Assembly: GCA_002104985.1 (NCBI GenBank) | Contig: MCGO01000014.1 | Span: 186,001-250,000, forward strand | Direction: 5' to 3' | DNA from: Rhizoclosmatium globosum | Lineage: Eukaryota > Chytridiomycota > Chytridiomycetes > Chytridiales > Chytriomycetaceae | Length of the DNA stretch: 64,000 nt | Shown: one piece after another, positions 48,019 through 59,494 of the stretch | How the letters are laid out: every line of letters starts with the position of its first letter | How positions within the stretch are numbered: position 1 is the stretch's first letter | Notes under the pieces: generated by a model | The model's database searches: none | Told to the model about the DNA's origin: nothing | The model's input: only the letters and a program-made list of their open reading frames with translations | Translations under genes and position numbers: made by a program

Positions 48019-48163
48019 AATATTCGCAGTATTATAGTCCGTTTATGTAGCAATTGAATCTACGTGAATTAAAATCATACCCAATATTCTCATTCATTTC
48101 TTCTCCGAAACAAGTGCACAATCCTACTCCAAATATTCACGAACCATCCCCTAACAACACTCT

Positions 48164-51100
48164 TCATCCTCCTCCGTTATGCACCCTCCTCACCCCACCC
48201 ACCTTCTTCTCAGTCTTCCAAACCCCAAACGTATTCTCCTGTAACGGCAACGAAGGATACGACCGCTTCCCCTCCACAATCTCAATCCCATCATCCACAA
48301 GCCCCAACTCAACCAACTCCTCCACCTTCACAACCTCTTCTTCCCCAACACCCATACACACACTACCCCGACTCGGTGGCGGTGGCTCAACCCCAACCCT
48401 CCGATTCCGTCTCTTGTTCTTCAGGATTCCTTGAAGTGTCGGGAAATACACGTTGGTGGTTGTGGAGGAGCGTTTCTCGGGTTCGGAGACAGAGCTCTCG
48501 AAACTGTGGACGCGGCCGTTGAGTTTCAGGCCTGTGGTTGTGTCTGTCGGTGTGGTTGTTCCGGCGCCGCCACTGTTCTCGTCGCAAAAGACTCCACTTC
48601 CGTTGGACCCGCGTATACCGCCGCCGCCTGCTGCTCGTACGGAGCTGCGTAAGGAGCTGGTGGTAGAGCCGAATGATATTCTGCGGTAATGGGTTCGTTC
48701 GGGAGGTGCTAGAGGGGTGGTGGCTCGGGAACTGTTTACGCTGTTTGGTGGGGCTGTATGAAGTTTCGGAATGGCCGGGTTTTCGAGCTTGTGGAGCCGT
48801 CGCTGCGGATACTGGTGGATTGTTTTGCTGTTTTGGAAGATTTACTGCTTCGGCGGGAGAGTGGCTCGTTGGCGGTGGAGTTGGAGTGATTTGTGGATCC
48901 ATTGAGAGGGGCGACGTTTGATATTGCAGAGAGGGTGTTGAGGATGTTGCCGCCCATTTGTGAATATTTCTGTTTGTGTATAAATGTGATTGACTTTGAT
49001 ACGGTTGATGACTTCGAAGGCTCTGGGATGAGTGCGAGGACGTATACGTTGAAGTCGAGCTTCGCAGTGATGACGACGGTGAACTTTGATTATATTGCCG
49101 TACCAAGTCAGGCATAGGTGAACCAAACTTGGTTACATATTGTGTACTATTATTGTAACCGGCTTTTGACGTGGGCATAGGAACGTATCCTCGTTGAGTC
49201 AGGGACATTCGATGGGAAGCTTGAGGATATATTTCTTCCTTCATCCCTAGCTCACCAAACGGTCCATTATCTGGCAAAAGGGCACGATTGACCATAACGC
49301 GTTCTCCAAATGACGGCTGTCCCTGAGAATCCCTCTTCAAACTAACCATACTATCCCTATTCACAAGCGTCACTGCAGAGTCTCTCGGTGTTGAAGGGGA
49401 ATACGTATCAGGCGGAAACGCCTTTGGCTTTTGATGCCGAATTTTGGAAGGGCTTCCACTTGGTTTCCTTGGTGAAGTAGGAGATTCCGCTGACATTTTC
49501 ACAACCACAATCGGGACTTTTTCGTCTTTGTCTCCAACTTCTTCCTTCACTCTCCCTGAATTACTCTTTTTCCCACTCTTACCACTACCAGCAGTATGTC
49601 GAGGGCTTTCTTTCCCAATTAAGAAAGAGTCACTGATATTAGCCGCAATTACACCGTTCTTTTCTTTTATCCATGCGTCGGAAGTACTTGTTCTAGGAGT
49701 TGATAAAGCTTTTGGCGAAGTTTGTTGTGGGGCAACAACGACAACAACAGGTTCCGCATGAGCAATCGACGCCGTCTTCCCAACACTTTCCGTATCTTCA
49801 TCAATATTAATTTCAGATGGCGGGTACGATGCCAGTTCTTGTTCTTTCACTGTATCTAAAAAAACGCTTTTGGTCAAAAAACAAACCACCAAAAAAAAAG
49901 TTACACACCTTTCTTACCACCACCACCACCACCCGAAACCTTCAACTCTGTCTCCAAAGGTATAAAAAACGCAGCAGAAGAAACAACTCCATCCGCTTTC
50001 GTATTCTCAAGCACAATCTCTTCTTCCTCAAGAACAAGCGAATCCGAACTCATTGTCTCCTTCTTTGTCCTCAATTTCACGTCTCCCCCTCCACCAGTTC
50101 AGTTGTGAAATCCCTGTGGGCGGAGGCGTATCTACTAACGTGTCGTCTACGCTTTTTAACTCGAGTTTCGGCGGTTGCGGGTCATTTCCCTGTGTGAGAG
50201 TTGCACTGCTCCGTTTTATCCACGGAGATGAGGAAGCGAGTGTTGCGGCTGGGGATGAGGTGATGACGTCGTCCCACATAACCTTGTCGTCGAGGTTTTT
50301 GAAGAGGGAGGAGCGGGAGAGGTGGGTTTGGGAGGCTGCGCTTCCGTTTTGGCGGAGGAGGATTGGGGAGAGGCCGAGGTCTTTTGATGTGAGGAGGGGG
50401 GAGTCTTTTGTAAGGAGTGGGGATGAGGTTGATTGTGGTGGTTTTGAGGAGGCACGTGTTGGGGGTTGTTGGTGGTTGGGTGGTGATGGTGGTGTGGTGC
50501 CTTTGGGGGCGAGTTGCTCTTTGGTTTTTCGAATGGTTCTTGGGGTGGTGGTGGGACAAAGAGGTCGTGAATGTCGGAAGGGATTTCTAGGTTGATTATT
50601 TGATTGTTTATGATTGTTTGTGGGAGTAGTGTTGTGTTTGAGGATTCGTGCTTTGAGGGGGGGAACATCTTGATGAGCCTGTCGGGCTTACTTTCTGCGT
50701 TTGCGGTGGAGAGGGACGGAGGGATGGGACTGGTGTAATTGGTGACATGTTTTGTGTTCGGAGAAACCGGTGGACGGGAGACGCGTTGAAAGTTGATCTT
50801 GAGATTGCATTTGGTGACACTACCACAGGTATTGTTGGAGAGTCATTTTGAGGCGGAGAGGTGCGTTGTGGGCGAGGTGGAGGAGGAGGAATCAAGTCAT
50901 CATCGTCGTCCAAGGAAGCGACATGATGTTCGTACCGTCAACCATATCTTCAAATTCATCATTTCTCGGCCAGTCTCCTCCAGCACCGTCTTCAGAATAA
51001 AGCTAAAAGAAAACATGTTGTGAGCACACGTCGGAAATGAGGAAGAAATCCTTGTTTACCGTTTCATCCTCATACCCTCCAACACAAGCCCCAAACTCTT

Positions 51101-51918
51101 CTTCCTCGTCACTCCATAAATCTGAAATCGCCATCAAAGCTTGCTGTTGTTGCAACTCATACGACGCCAGTTGCTGATCTTCCATATCGATACTGGACAA
51201 GGACCTGTACATGACTTTATCCGAGAATGAAATACTCTTTTTCTGTTTCCGCAGCGCGTCTTTCTTTGATGATTCAATTGGCGCTGAAGTTGGCGGAATG
51301 GGTGATTCCAGTGCAGGGAAAGAGACGGATCTCCAAACTTTAAGCTTGATCCAGACCCTGAACCGCGACTGTCGCTTCCATTTACAAGAGTTGCAGATGA
51401 CGGAGCAGTCATTATCAAGTTGTGGTTCTTTGTAGCCGAGCCCGAGGGAGTCAAGTGTCCGAAGGGGGGGAGTTGGAACCGGTGTTGTAGACTTCATCAT
51501 TTCGTCCCATCTTTTATTCACGTCTTCAATTTTTGGCCGTTCGAGGCGGGTTGGACTTGCGCGTTGGTCGATTGGGTTTGAGTAGAGGGCTGCGTGGGAT
51601 GGTCGGCGGTCATGTCTGAAACGGCGAGTGAGCGCGGGATTCGGGATTGGTTTGTTGAAGAAGTTGAAGACGTTGAAGAAGTTGAAGTTGTGAGGGAGTC
51701 GCGCGTTGGCGTTGGTGTTGGTGTTGTGTCGAGGTTGTCGAGGGCGATGTCTCTGCGGCAACGGCAACGACGCGGCCCGACGTGCCATTTGGACGGACGA
51801 CCCAGACTGAGTTTGGCGGTGGTGACTGGGTCGTGGGTGGCGGCGGCGAGAGCGTTGCGGGTTTGTTGTTGGTGTGCACATTTGGAACTTGGTCGGAATC
51901 AAGGGGAAGGCTCGACAT
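48164..51918 (-). CDS. large disordered Ser/Pro-rich protein, several frame breaks
   Basis: The start is near MSSLPLDSDQVPN at 51918 and the end near 48164. Recognisable pieces: KRWDEMMKSTTPVPTPPLR, CSVICNSCKWKRQ, KKSISFSDKVMYRSL, DDDDDLIPPPPPRPQ, DKVMWDDVITSS and an intron at ~49862-49908. The C-terminal part, which reads in a different frame below ~48450, holds GILKNKRRNRRVGV and VKVEELVELGLVDDGIEI. Frames change by one base at several places, e.g. near 50930, 50720 and 50300, mostly at homopolymers. KSISF fits the RVxF-type PP1 docking pattern, so a phosphatase-binding scaffold is possible (inference). No enzymatic domain seen; exact boundaries uncertain. Confidence 0.55.
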
Positions 51919-52169
51919 CCTTTCCTCGGCTGTTCAATAGCAACAATTACTGCCTTGCAAGTAAACGTAATTGTAGATGTGTGACGCGTACTGAAGGGTA
52001 TTCTGGCTGCTGATTGGCGTGGTGAGAGCGAAAGAGAGGAGACAATTCTTGAGATTTACACAGACAAGAAGGGAGAAGGGAGGGAGGACCATGCTCTGCT
52101 CTAATTGGAGCTAAACAATGCTATCAATGTTGGTGCACTATGGCATGGCTTGTCAAATATTTACACTAT

Positions 52170-53119
52170 TTATTTCACGTCGGAATGTTGAGACAGATAC
52201 GCGAACTGATCATCCGCTATAAATCGAAGAGCTGAATTTACTTGAGAAAGCATATCCTCTGCGTATATACGTGGTTGAGTGGAACCAAAACAGTACAACG
52301 TCGAACAAACCTGTCTTTGAAATCCAAGCCTCCATTTCCTCTCCCGCCTTATCATTTTCTTCTTCCAGTAATTTCAGCGAATTCAACTATAAATGGATCG
52401 TGAGTTTATAGGTCTTATGGTGCATACGATTGTCGAGTCGATAAACTCAGAAGCATTGACGCGCCTAGCCCGATCCTCCATCAGACCTCATCGAAATTCA
52501 TTGCAATAAATCGCACACTTATAGACATAAAGAGAAAATAGTCCATGAATGTCAACCACAAGGCTTCGCTTCACTCTAACCAAATCAACGAAATATCAGA
52601 AAAAGAAACGGACCTGGTCTTCGACGGATTGATTGATGCCAGGAAGTGAATCAATTAAGTAATCAATGACTTTGCAAGTCTGAACCAAGTCTGTTGATAC
52701 GTCCGCTGCAAGGGCTGTGGTTTGTTGAAAGGATGAAGCATTTGATGAGATCCAGAGAAGCAAGAGGGACGTCAATTCAAAGAACCTTTAACAGCTTGCG
52801 TGTTTTGCTGGATTTGTTCGGCTGATGAGATTGATGGGAGTATCAGAGTTTGGTTTTTGGTTGGGTTTGTTTTGGTCAGTTTGCCTGTATAGGTACTTCA
52901 GATTCGAGGCATATCATACCGGTCCAGGCAGTTACGGGAGTATCAGCATTCAGAGGCACAAGTGGAGCGTCTCGTTGGGTGACACCGATAGAGATGAACA
53001 TCATTTCGCCAACCTATGTAGTTGAGAGTTGCAATCAAGGCAAGACAGAAACATACTTTATCCAAGCAGTCCTGTATCTGAGTGAGTCTATCTGGCGGAG
53101 GTGGTTTCTTTTCTGACAT
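52170..53119 (-). CDS. MED21: Mediator complex subunit 21 (MED21/Srb7)
   Basis: Six small exons: 53119-53057, 53013-52920, 52821-52786, 52714-52614, 52386-52311, 52258-52170; every phase agrees and the sum is 152 codons plus stop. The protein begins with the family motif DRLTQIQDCLDK, has VIDYLIDSLPGI (compare LIDSLP in other MED21 proteins) and ends with LKLLEEENDKAGEEMEAWI and EDMLSQVNSALRFIA. MED21 forms the MED7/MED21 hinge of the middle module and couples RNA polymerase II to activators. Exon 3 is only 36 b, and the 227-b intron 4 is the longest in the gene. Confidence 0.9.
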
Positions 53120-53164
53120 GTTTCTTTGTTCACAACTTCTACTGACATTAACCACACAAAAACA

Positions 53165-55113
53165 ATGGCCGATCGAGACCTCCGCGGCCCACCCGACCGC
53201 CGACTCCTCGGCTTTGACGACCACGTGCGCTCGTCCCTCAGCGACTTCAAGTGCGATGGCGCGTCCCTCTGTGTTGTCGCCGGTGGAAAGACGGTCTTTG
53301 CAAAGGGCTTTGGGTCAACGGTTTCAGCCACCGATCCACAAAACCAAAAGCCACTCGACGCCGACTCGGTCTTCAGCGTCGGAGGCGGCGCCCTGCTCGG
53401 CCTTGTTGCCGTCGCATTTGCAAATGTCCTCGACTGGAACGCGAATTTGAAAATCGATGGAATCCGCGACGACGCGACTCTGGCTGATTTGATGACTCAT
53501 CGGATTGGACTCGAGGCGGATAGTTTGTTGGCGACTCTGTTGGCCGATCTGCCGGCGGGAGCTGTTGCGTCTGCGTTGAAACTGTCAAAGAACTCAAAGA
53601 ACTTTAGAGGTTCCTCGGAATACTCTCCCTTGACTACTCCTATTGCCGCTCACTTGCTGTCTCAGTCTGCGCAACGGCCCTTTGAGACTCTGCTCCATGA
53701 TTTGGTGTTTGCAAAGATTGGGGCTTCTCACGCGTCGTGTTTTGTTTCTCAAGGACGGAAGACTCGATAGCTGGGTTTCAGTCTACTCCGCGTGATTTGG
53801 CTCGTTTGGTGGCAGCTTTTCTTGGTGGGTGGGCTCCGGTTCAGGACTTGGCTCTTGAAAATATGGTGCGGCCTGTGGGAGTCATTGACGATGATTCGTG
53901 CATTGATGCTTCTCCAGATGTGGTGGATTCCGGATCACAAATTGGGATGGCAGTCGGCCATATATCGTGGAAAGCCAAGGGTGAGGATTGGAACACTTAG
54001 AATCATTAACAAATAATAGTTAAGCTTTGGAGGATATACATCCACGTCTGCAATTGAAATAACCTTGTTTCCAACGGAAGACTTTGGAATCGTTGCATGT
54101 GCCACAAAACCTTGTCACCTACCCCGAGCAATGTCGAATGTAGCGGCAGATTTCTTGTTGGAAGTGAATCCAGGTCCATGGGTGCCACGAATGGAAACAG
54201 CTCCGTTTCCTTTTGTTTCAACAGAATACGAGGTGGTCAATGATCCAACTGATCATTTGAAGCCGACTCCGCCTCCTCGATCTCCACATTATTATGTCGG
54301 AACATATACATCGCCAATCGCTCCAAATGTTGCCTTCAAAATTACGCAAACTAATGGATATCTTGTCATTCGTTTTTTGAATGGACATTCAGAGTCTCTC
54401 CAGCCCACATCCCAGCTGTTCCACTTAGACAATGGTATAGTCACTTTGCAGGTCTCCTCATATCCTAATCGTCTAATTCTAACAGGAACCTTTTACATCT
54501 CTACCAAGACATTCTTCCCGCCACACCTCTCCTATGCAGCCATGCAAACCAAAACTGTGGAATCAAATTTGAAACAGGACCAGATGGACAAGAAGAACTC
54601 TCGTCTTCTTTACCCGTCTCACGATTTGACCAACGGATTGAAATTCCACAAGTCAGTGCCATATGTCGCAACTACCACCACAGCACCAGTGCAACCACCA
54701 ACAACAGCAAAAATTCTTCAGCAAGACCAGCGGCAGGCGCACCACCCCCAGCCCTGCCACCGCGTCGAACACCAGACCATTCCCGACAAACCTCGAATGC
54801 TCCATTATCGTCAACTACAAGTAATTCCACTTCATCAGCTCCACCCTTCTCCACCTCGATCTCGACAATCTTCAAACGCTACTCCCGCAGCAGTATCAAC
54901 AGCACCACCAACAATTCCCACTCGAAAAACAAGCACAGGTGCAGACGCCAACAGCCCAATGTGTACAAACGCAACGCTAGATAAACTGCTTTCCGTAGTG
55001 ATAAACCTGTCCCTGAAGAAAAGAAGGACGATGAACTTGACGGGAGTATGGACGATGTGAGTAAAGACATGGACGCAGTTGACGATTTATTCAAAGAAAT
55101 GGGAATGGAGTGA
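53165..55113 (+). CDS. serine beta-lactamase-fold protein lacking SxxK
   Basis: Opens with MADRDLRGPPDRRLLGFDD and VVAGGKTVFAKGFG, the start of the class C beta-lactamase/transpeptidase fold. ATLADLMTHRIGL is the usual TLxDLLxHxSGL block, and HYYVGTYTSPI with the following beta strands is the C-terminal lipocalin-like domain of this family. Where Ser-x-x-Lys is expected (FSVGGGALLG) the Ser is Gly and the Lys is Leu; the later YxN motif reads YSP. Frame changes near 53745 and the intron near 53980 are not fully resolved. It is probably a non-enzymatic binding or regulatory homolog, or a decaying gene. Confidence 0.6.
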
Positions 55114-55252
55114 AAATCGTAATTAATCATTTAATAAAAAACGCGAACGCATTATTTACAAACATAAAGTCACACTTTTCTTAAAAATATACATCACAAA
55201 CAAAATACATGAATATACAAAAACAAATAAAGCATCATAAAATAGCAAGGTC

Positions 55253-57262
55253 TCACTCACTCCATACTAACAGCCTCCGCATCCTCCCTCCAAACCCCCT
55301 TCTCATCCCCCCACATATCATTATGCTTATCACATACATCAATTTACTCCGTCCATGGCTACAATGGAACCGCTCCTGCCCCAACACAACCACATCCCGC
55401 GACGACGCAACACCTTCCCACGACATTCCCCGAAAATCTCGCGTGATGTTGAACCCTTCCTGCGTGAGTGCAGATTGAACGTGTTGATTAAAACTGTGGA
55501 TAAACAAGTCGAAAAAGGAAGCGTGTTTGAGGGTTTGTGCGTCAATGGTTTGGACCTGCTTGATTACACGAGAGATGAAGGCTTCGATGATAGGGTGGTG
55601 TGGGATGGACGCGATAGTGGATGTAATGAAGCCGGGGCCTTGAGGGTGGGCTTGATCCTTTTATTTTTCAGTTGTTATTTGGTTAATGGGATTTGAATGC
55701 TTTTGATGTGGGGTAAATTGACTTACGCTGATTCCAATCACGATTCCGATATTGTTTCGGTCACCGATCCAAGTCTTTACGGGTACACGCGGTGATGTGT
55801 CAATGTCGGTGAAGACGCCGCCAATATGGGATAGAGCAAGGTATCTAACAAACTCGATTCAGCAAGACATGAAACCAAACACACAACAACAAACCTGAAA
55901 AACTCAACTCTCTGTCGCAACAACGGAAACTTAAAGTAAGTCTCCTTCTCCTCTTTCTTACATCCAGTCCTCACAAACTCATCCATATCCGAATCCGACA
56001 TCAAACGCATCTCATAGCCAGGATTAAACGTTCCCCACTCCTCCCTAAACTTTCTAAACCGCTCACTTAGAAGCTTTGGATCGGCTGTATTTGCAACCTG
56101 CACAATCCGTTCAGGAATCTGCTTCACAACAGAACTCGGGTTCAACTCAATCACGTCTTTGGGCGGATAATACGCGAAATCGTAATTCTCATTCGCGGAG
56201 CTGAGGACCTTCTTTTCAACAGTCTTCCCGTGGACGCGCCATCCAAATTCAGAGAATCCAGTGAAATGGTGACGGATTAGGCTTTTGGGTTGTCAGAGTT
56301 GTCATTGTTCAGGTAGCTTTTTCCGAGGATTAAGATATCGCCAATGAGTTGGTATCCGTCCCACATGTTTGCGATTGTTTTTAGGTTTACGCCATGTGCT
56401 TGGAGGTATTCTTGGATGACGGTTTTCCAGATGCCTGGACCTGTCACGTCGAGGACTGCGTTGTCGTCGTTTTGGAGGGATTCGATGTTTGTTGCGTGGA
56501 TCTTTTCAGTACACGGTGGATAACGTTCGCGATGAGTGGGTGGTGAGGTGCAGATGCCATTGTCCATTGCAGGTAGCTGTCCTTCTCCTCACTTGGATTC
56601 TGTAAATTATGTCAGGATTTGAAGAAGTCGAGTGTTGGAAATCTCACTTCAACACCGATAATAACAGCTGCCTGATTCATCCCAAGATTCCAGTGATGTA
56701 TAGGAGCAGAACAAGAAGTATCCATATCCGTATAATACCCTCCAAACTCATACAACATCATATACCGTGCGAAATCAGCGCGCAAGACGATTCTCGGCAG
56801 CTTAAAGTACGCTTCCACAACCCGTTTCGAGAACGCACCGCGAACAAGGCGATCCATCCCGTCATCGTCGAGTATGATTTGAGTCGCAGATGGGTTCAAA
56901 GCAGTCCATGATTTAAGCCAAGTGAATCTGTCGCTGTGGTCGCGGCCGTCCTCCGAATCACGCTGGATCTGCGACAGACTCGCGGTTTTCCACGTGCGCA
57001 GAATCAGGTGCGGGATAAGCGATGCGCGTGACACGTTTGAGATTGCGTGTGCGGGATAAGCGGGGGCGGCGGTGGCGTCGAGAATGTCGAATGTGGGCGG
57101 CGGGTCGGGCGTTGCTTCGGTTGTGACTCTTGTGAGAAGTGGTCGGTTGTTCTCGCGTTGGATAAAGACGAGTGTGGTGGCTGAAAGAGCGAGAAGAAGT
57201 AGGACGGTGCGGGGACGGGTCCAGCGACTGCCCTTGTCTGGTGGTGGTGGTGGTGGTGACAT
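55253..57262 (-). CDS. two-domain GT32 (OCH1-like) glycosyltransferase, unit A
   Basis: Exons 57262-56648, 56599-55895, 55844-55727 and ~55653-55253. A type II anchor (TVLLLLALSATTLVFI) precedes domain 1: LILRTWKTASL, VLRADFARYMMLYEFGGYY and the DXD in TDMDTSC. Domain 2: IPERIVQVANTADP, LRQRVEFFRYLALSHIGGVF and TDIDTS. Each domain has the GT32 fold and its own DXD, so the protein is tandem. Two one-base deletions at AAAA runs (near 56515 and 56278) are inferred from unit B. GT32 enzymes add alpha-linked sugars in the Golgi; the sugar here is unknown. Confidence 0.85.
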
Positions 57263-57320
57263 GGCGGGTTTCGGACAAAGACAAGGAATTGCAAAACGAT
57301 GACTCTCATCAAATGGCAAT

Positions 57321-59419
57321 TTATATCAAACGTTCACCCCAATGTAACGGAAGCCTTCCTGTCTCAACAATTGACTCCACACAATCAATTGCAATCTTTT
57401 CACCTCCAGTTTTAATCCGCATTGCGGGCCCCTTCCTTTTCAACTCGTAAGCCGCCAGTATGGACAATGACCATCGTCCAGCGTAGAAATCATTCTGCGA
57501 CTGAACCAGATAAGATTAGCGACTCCTCCAAGAAACACATCATAAACTTACCATTTCGACACCCATTCCAAACGGCTTCATCAAGTTATTTATCAGTCCT
57601 ACTTCTTCCACGAACGCGGGACGTGGCACATAAACGATTGGAACTTGGTGTGCCACAACTTCTGAACATGTTCCGTATCCCAACTTTCCTACTACTACAT
57701 CACTTGCCTGAATCAAGTCAGGCAGGAATGCATTGACTGGAGCAATTGATACACGTCCTTCGGGTACAGATTCAATGAATTTTGTCAACAAGTCTCCTTT
57801 GGATCCTGGAACTGCAACGAGTGCATGCCATCCCGCGGGAAGCATACTGCTATAGTCAAAAGACTTCAATAACCCAAAGCGTCGTTCGAAGCCTCTTCAA
57901 CTGGTTTCCGCAATGTCGACGTCATTGAGTGACCCCCGAAACTTATTAAAACAACTTTTGCGTTCGAAGAGATGTTTAGAGAAGCTCGTAACGCGTTTCG
58001 CGACAGTTTTGCGCGTCTATATACCAGTGGAAGATTTACCACTCTTGACCCAACATCTGGTTTCAAACGAACAGACAATAATTGTGTCAACGAAAAGTTT
58101 CCAAAACGATGGGTTTCTTGAGCCATTGGCTTGGCGTTTGACAAGAGAAGATCCCTCACTTTTTCGTTGTCCGAAAGTGTTTCTGGATTACTGATATCTA
58201 CGACATCCACTGTACTCCTTTCGAAGCTCCCAAATATAGTCATTTTTTGATCTCCTTTTGCTGTCAAGTCGTCGAATTGGAGACTTGGAATAGCGCCTAT
58301 CGGACGTTAGAGGTTAGATGTCAAATGTAAACTGAATCAAGAAACCTGGCAGCCGCAACAAGTAATCCACACTTCCATAGAGTTTCTTCAAAGTCTTGCA
58401 AACAGAGACAACTTTTTGATTGTTGCGATCTTGGTTCAACTTTCGGAGGCCTTCAAAGATGGCATCAAATGCAAAGTTTGAGATCAAAACTGATGGTATC
58501 CGTAATCTCTTAAAAAAAGCTTTAAGTTAAAGAATACATGACTTTACCAAGAACAAACCTTTGCCGCAACGGCACCAATGAACGGAGCGTCAAGCAACAC
58601 AACATCCACATTGTGCAAACTTTTCAACCATTCCACTTCCTTCTCAACCCTCTCCTCCCAAGTTTCCAAAAAGTTCGCCATGTTCGAGATACCTTAAAAT
58701 ATAGACTGGTCAGTAAAGGCTGGCTTCACAATCGCAAAACCAAATAACCAAACTCTTTTCAACGTCAACTGAAACGGCGTCCCTCTAGATAATCGTTTTC
58801 AATTTTTGACGAAGTAAGAACTGAAAAGGCAAACCTGCGAAACACCAGGATCAATTGCATTTGTATCCAACCTTAATACTACATTTTCTCCGTATTCCTC
58901 CACCAAAGGCTGAAACAACCGTCCATTCGCTGCCACAATAGTCACTCTATGACCTCGCCCAATCAATTCCTGCACGGCTACTATGACACGACTAAGGAAA
59001 TTCCCATCTGAACTCGTACATCACGAGAGCAAATAATAAAACTCACGTCGAATGACCCATTCCGTGCCCTATTCATATTTATATTCAGAGAAATTTGGAG
59101 GATATAGTTGACAAGGGTGGGGTTGGGCTAGATTGCCAAGCCTAGATACCAAGAGGAGAGAAAATGGGGTCGCTCTCACCTGACACGTAGAAGACAGTGT
59201 CAAGGCGCTCTCGGGATACTCCTACAACCTCTTCATGAATACAGATTATGGAGTAGGAGAGCTGGTACCTCCGAATCTGATATACTCGTCGCGAAAGTCG
59301 GCAAGGCTGGACAAGGAAACGATACTGAAACTGACCAGCAGCATGGCAATAACCAAGAATACGCCTCGAAAGCGACTTGGCGCTCGCGCCGCACTTATCG
59401 GTGATTCAGGTGGTGGCAT
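57321..59419 (-). CDS. GT-B glycosyltransferase related to L-arabinokinase N-domain, unit A
   Basis: Eight exons: 59419-59180, 59068-59047, 58991-58835, 58784-58754, 58692-58559, 58508-58346, 58296-57552, 57500-57321. Start region: MPPPESPISAARAPSRFRGV then a hydrophobic anchor, then FYVSG plus HGMGHSTR, the GHG(F/M)GHxTR loop seen in the N-terminal half of plant L-arabinokinase. The C-half has DVVVGKLGYGTCSEVVAH and YVPRPAFVEEVG, a nucleotide-sugar site like Glyco_tran_28. One-base breaks lie near 59255 and 57865. No sugar-kinase (GHMP) domain follows. It is probably a Golgi or ER glycosyltransferase. Confidence 0.8.
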
Positions 59420-59494
59420 CAGATGTTGTCAATGAAGGGGACTCAAAGAATGGAATAAATACAACAGCCTCTTTTTATAAACAATGGGGATAAA

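Noticed and set aside
48054..48434. Ser/Thr/Pro-rich plus-strand frame
   Set aside because: Antisense to the C-terminal part of the disordered protein; low-complexity shadow.
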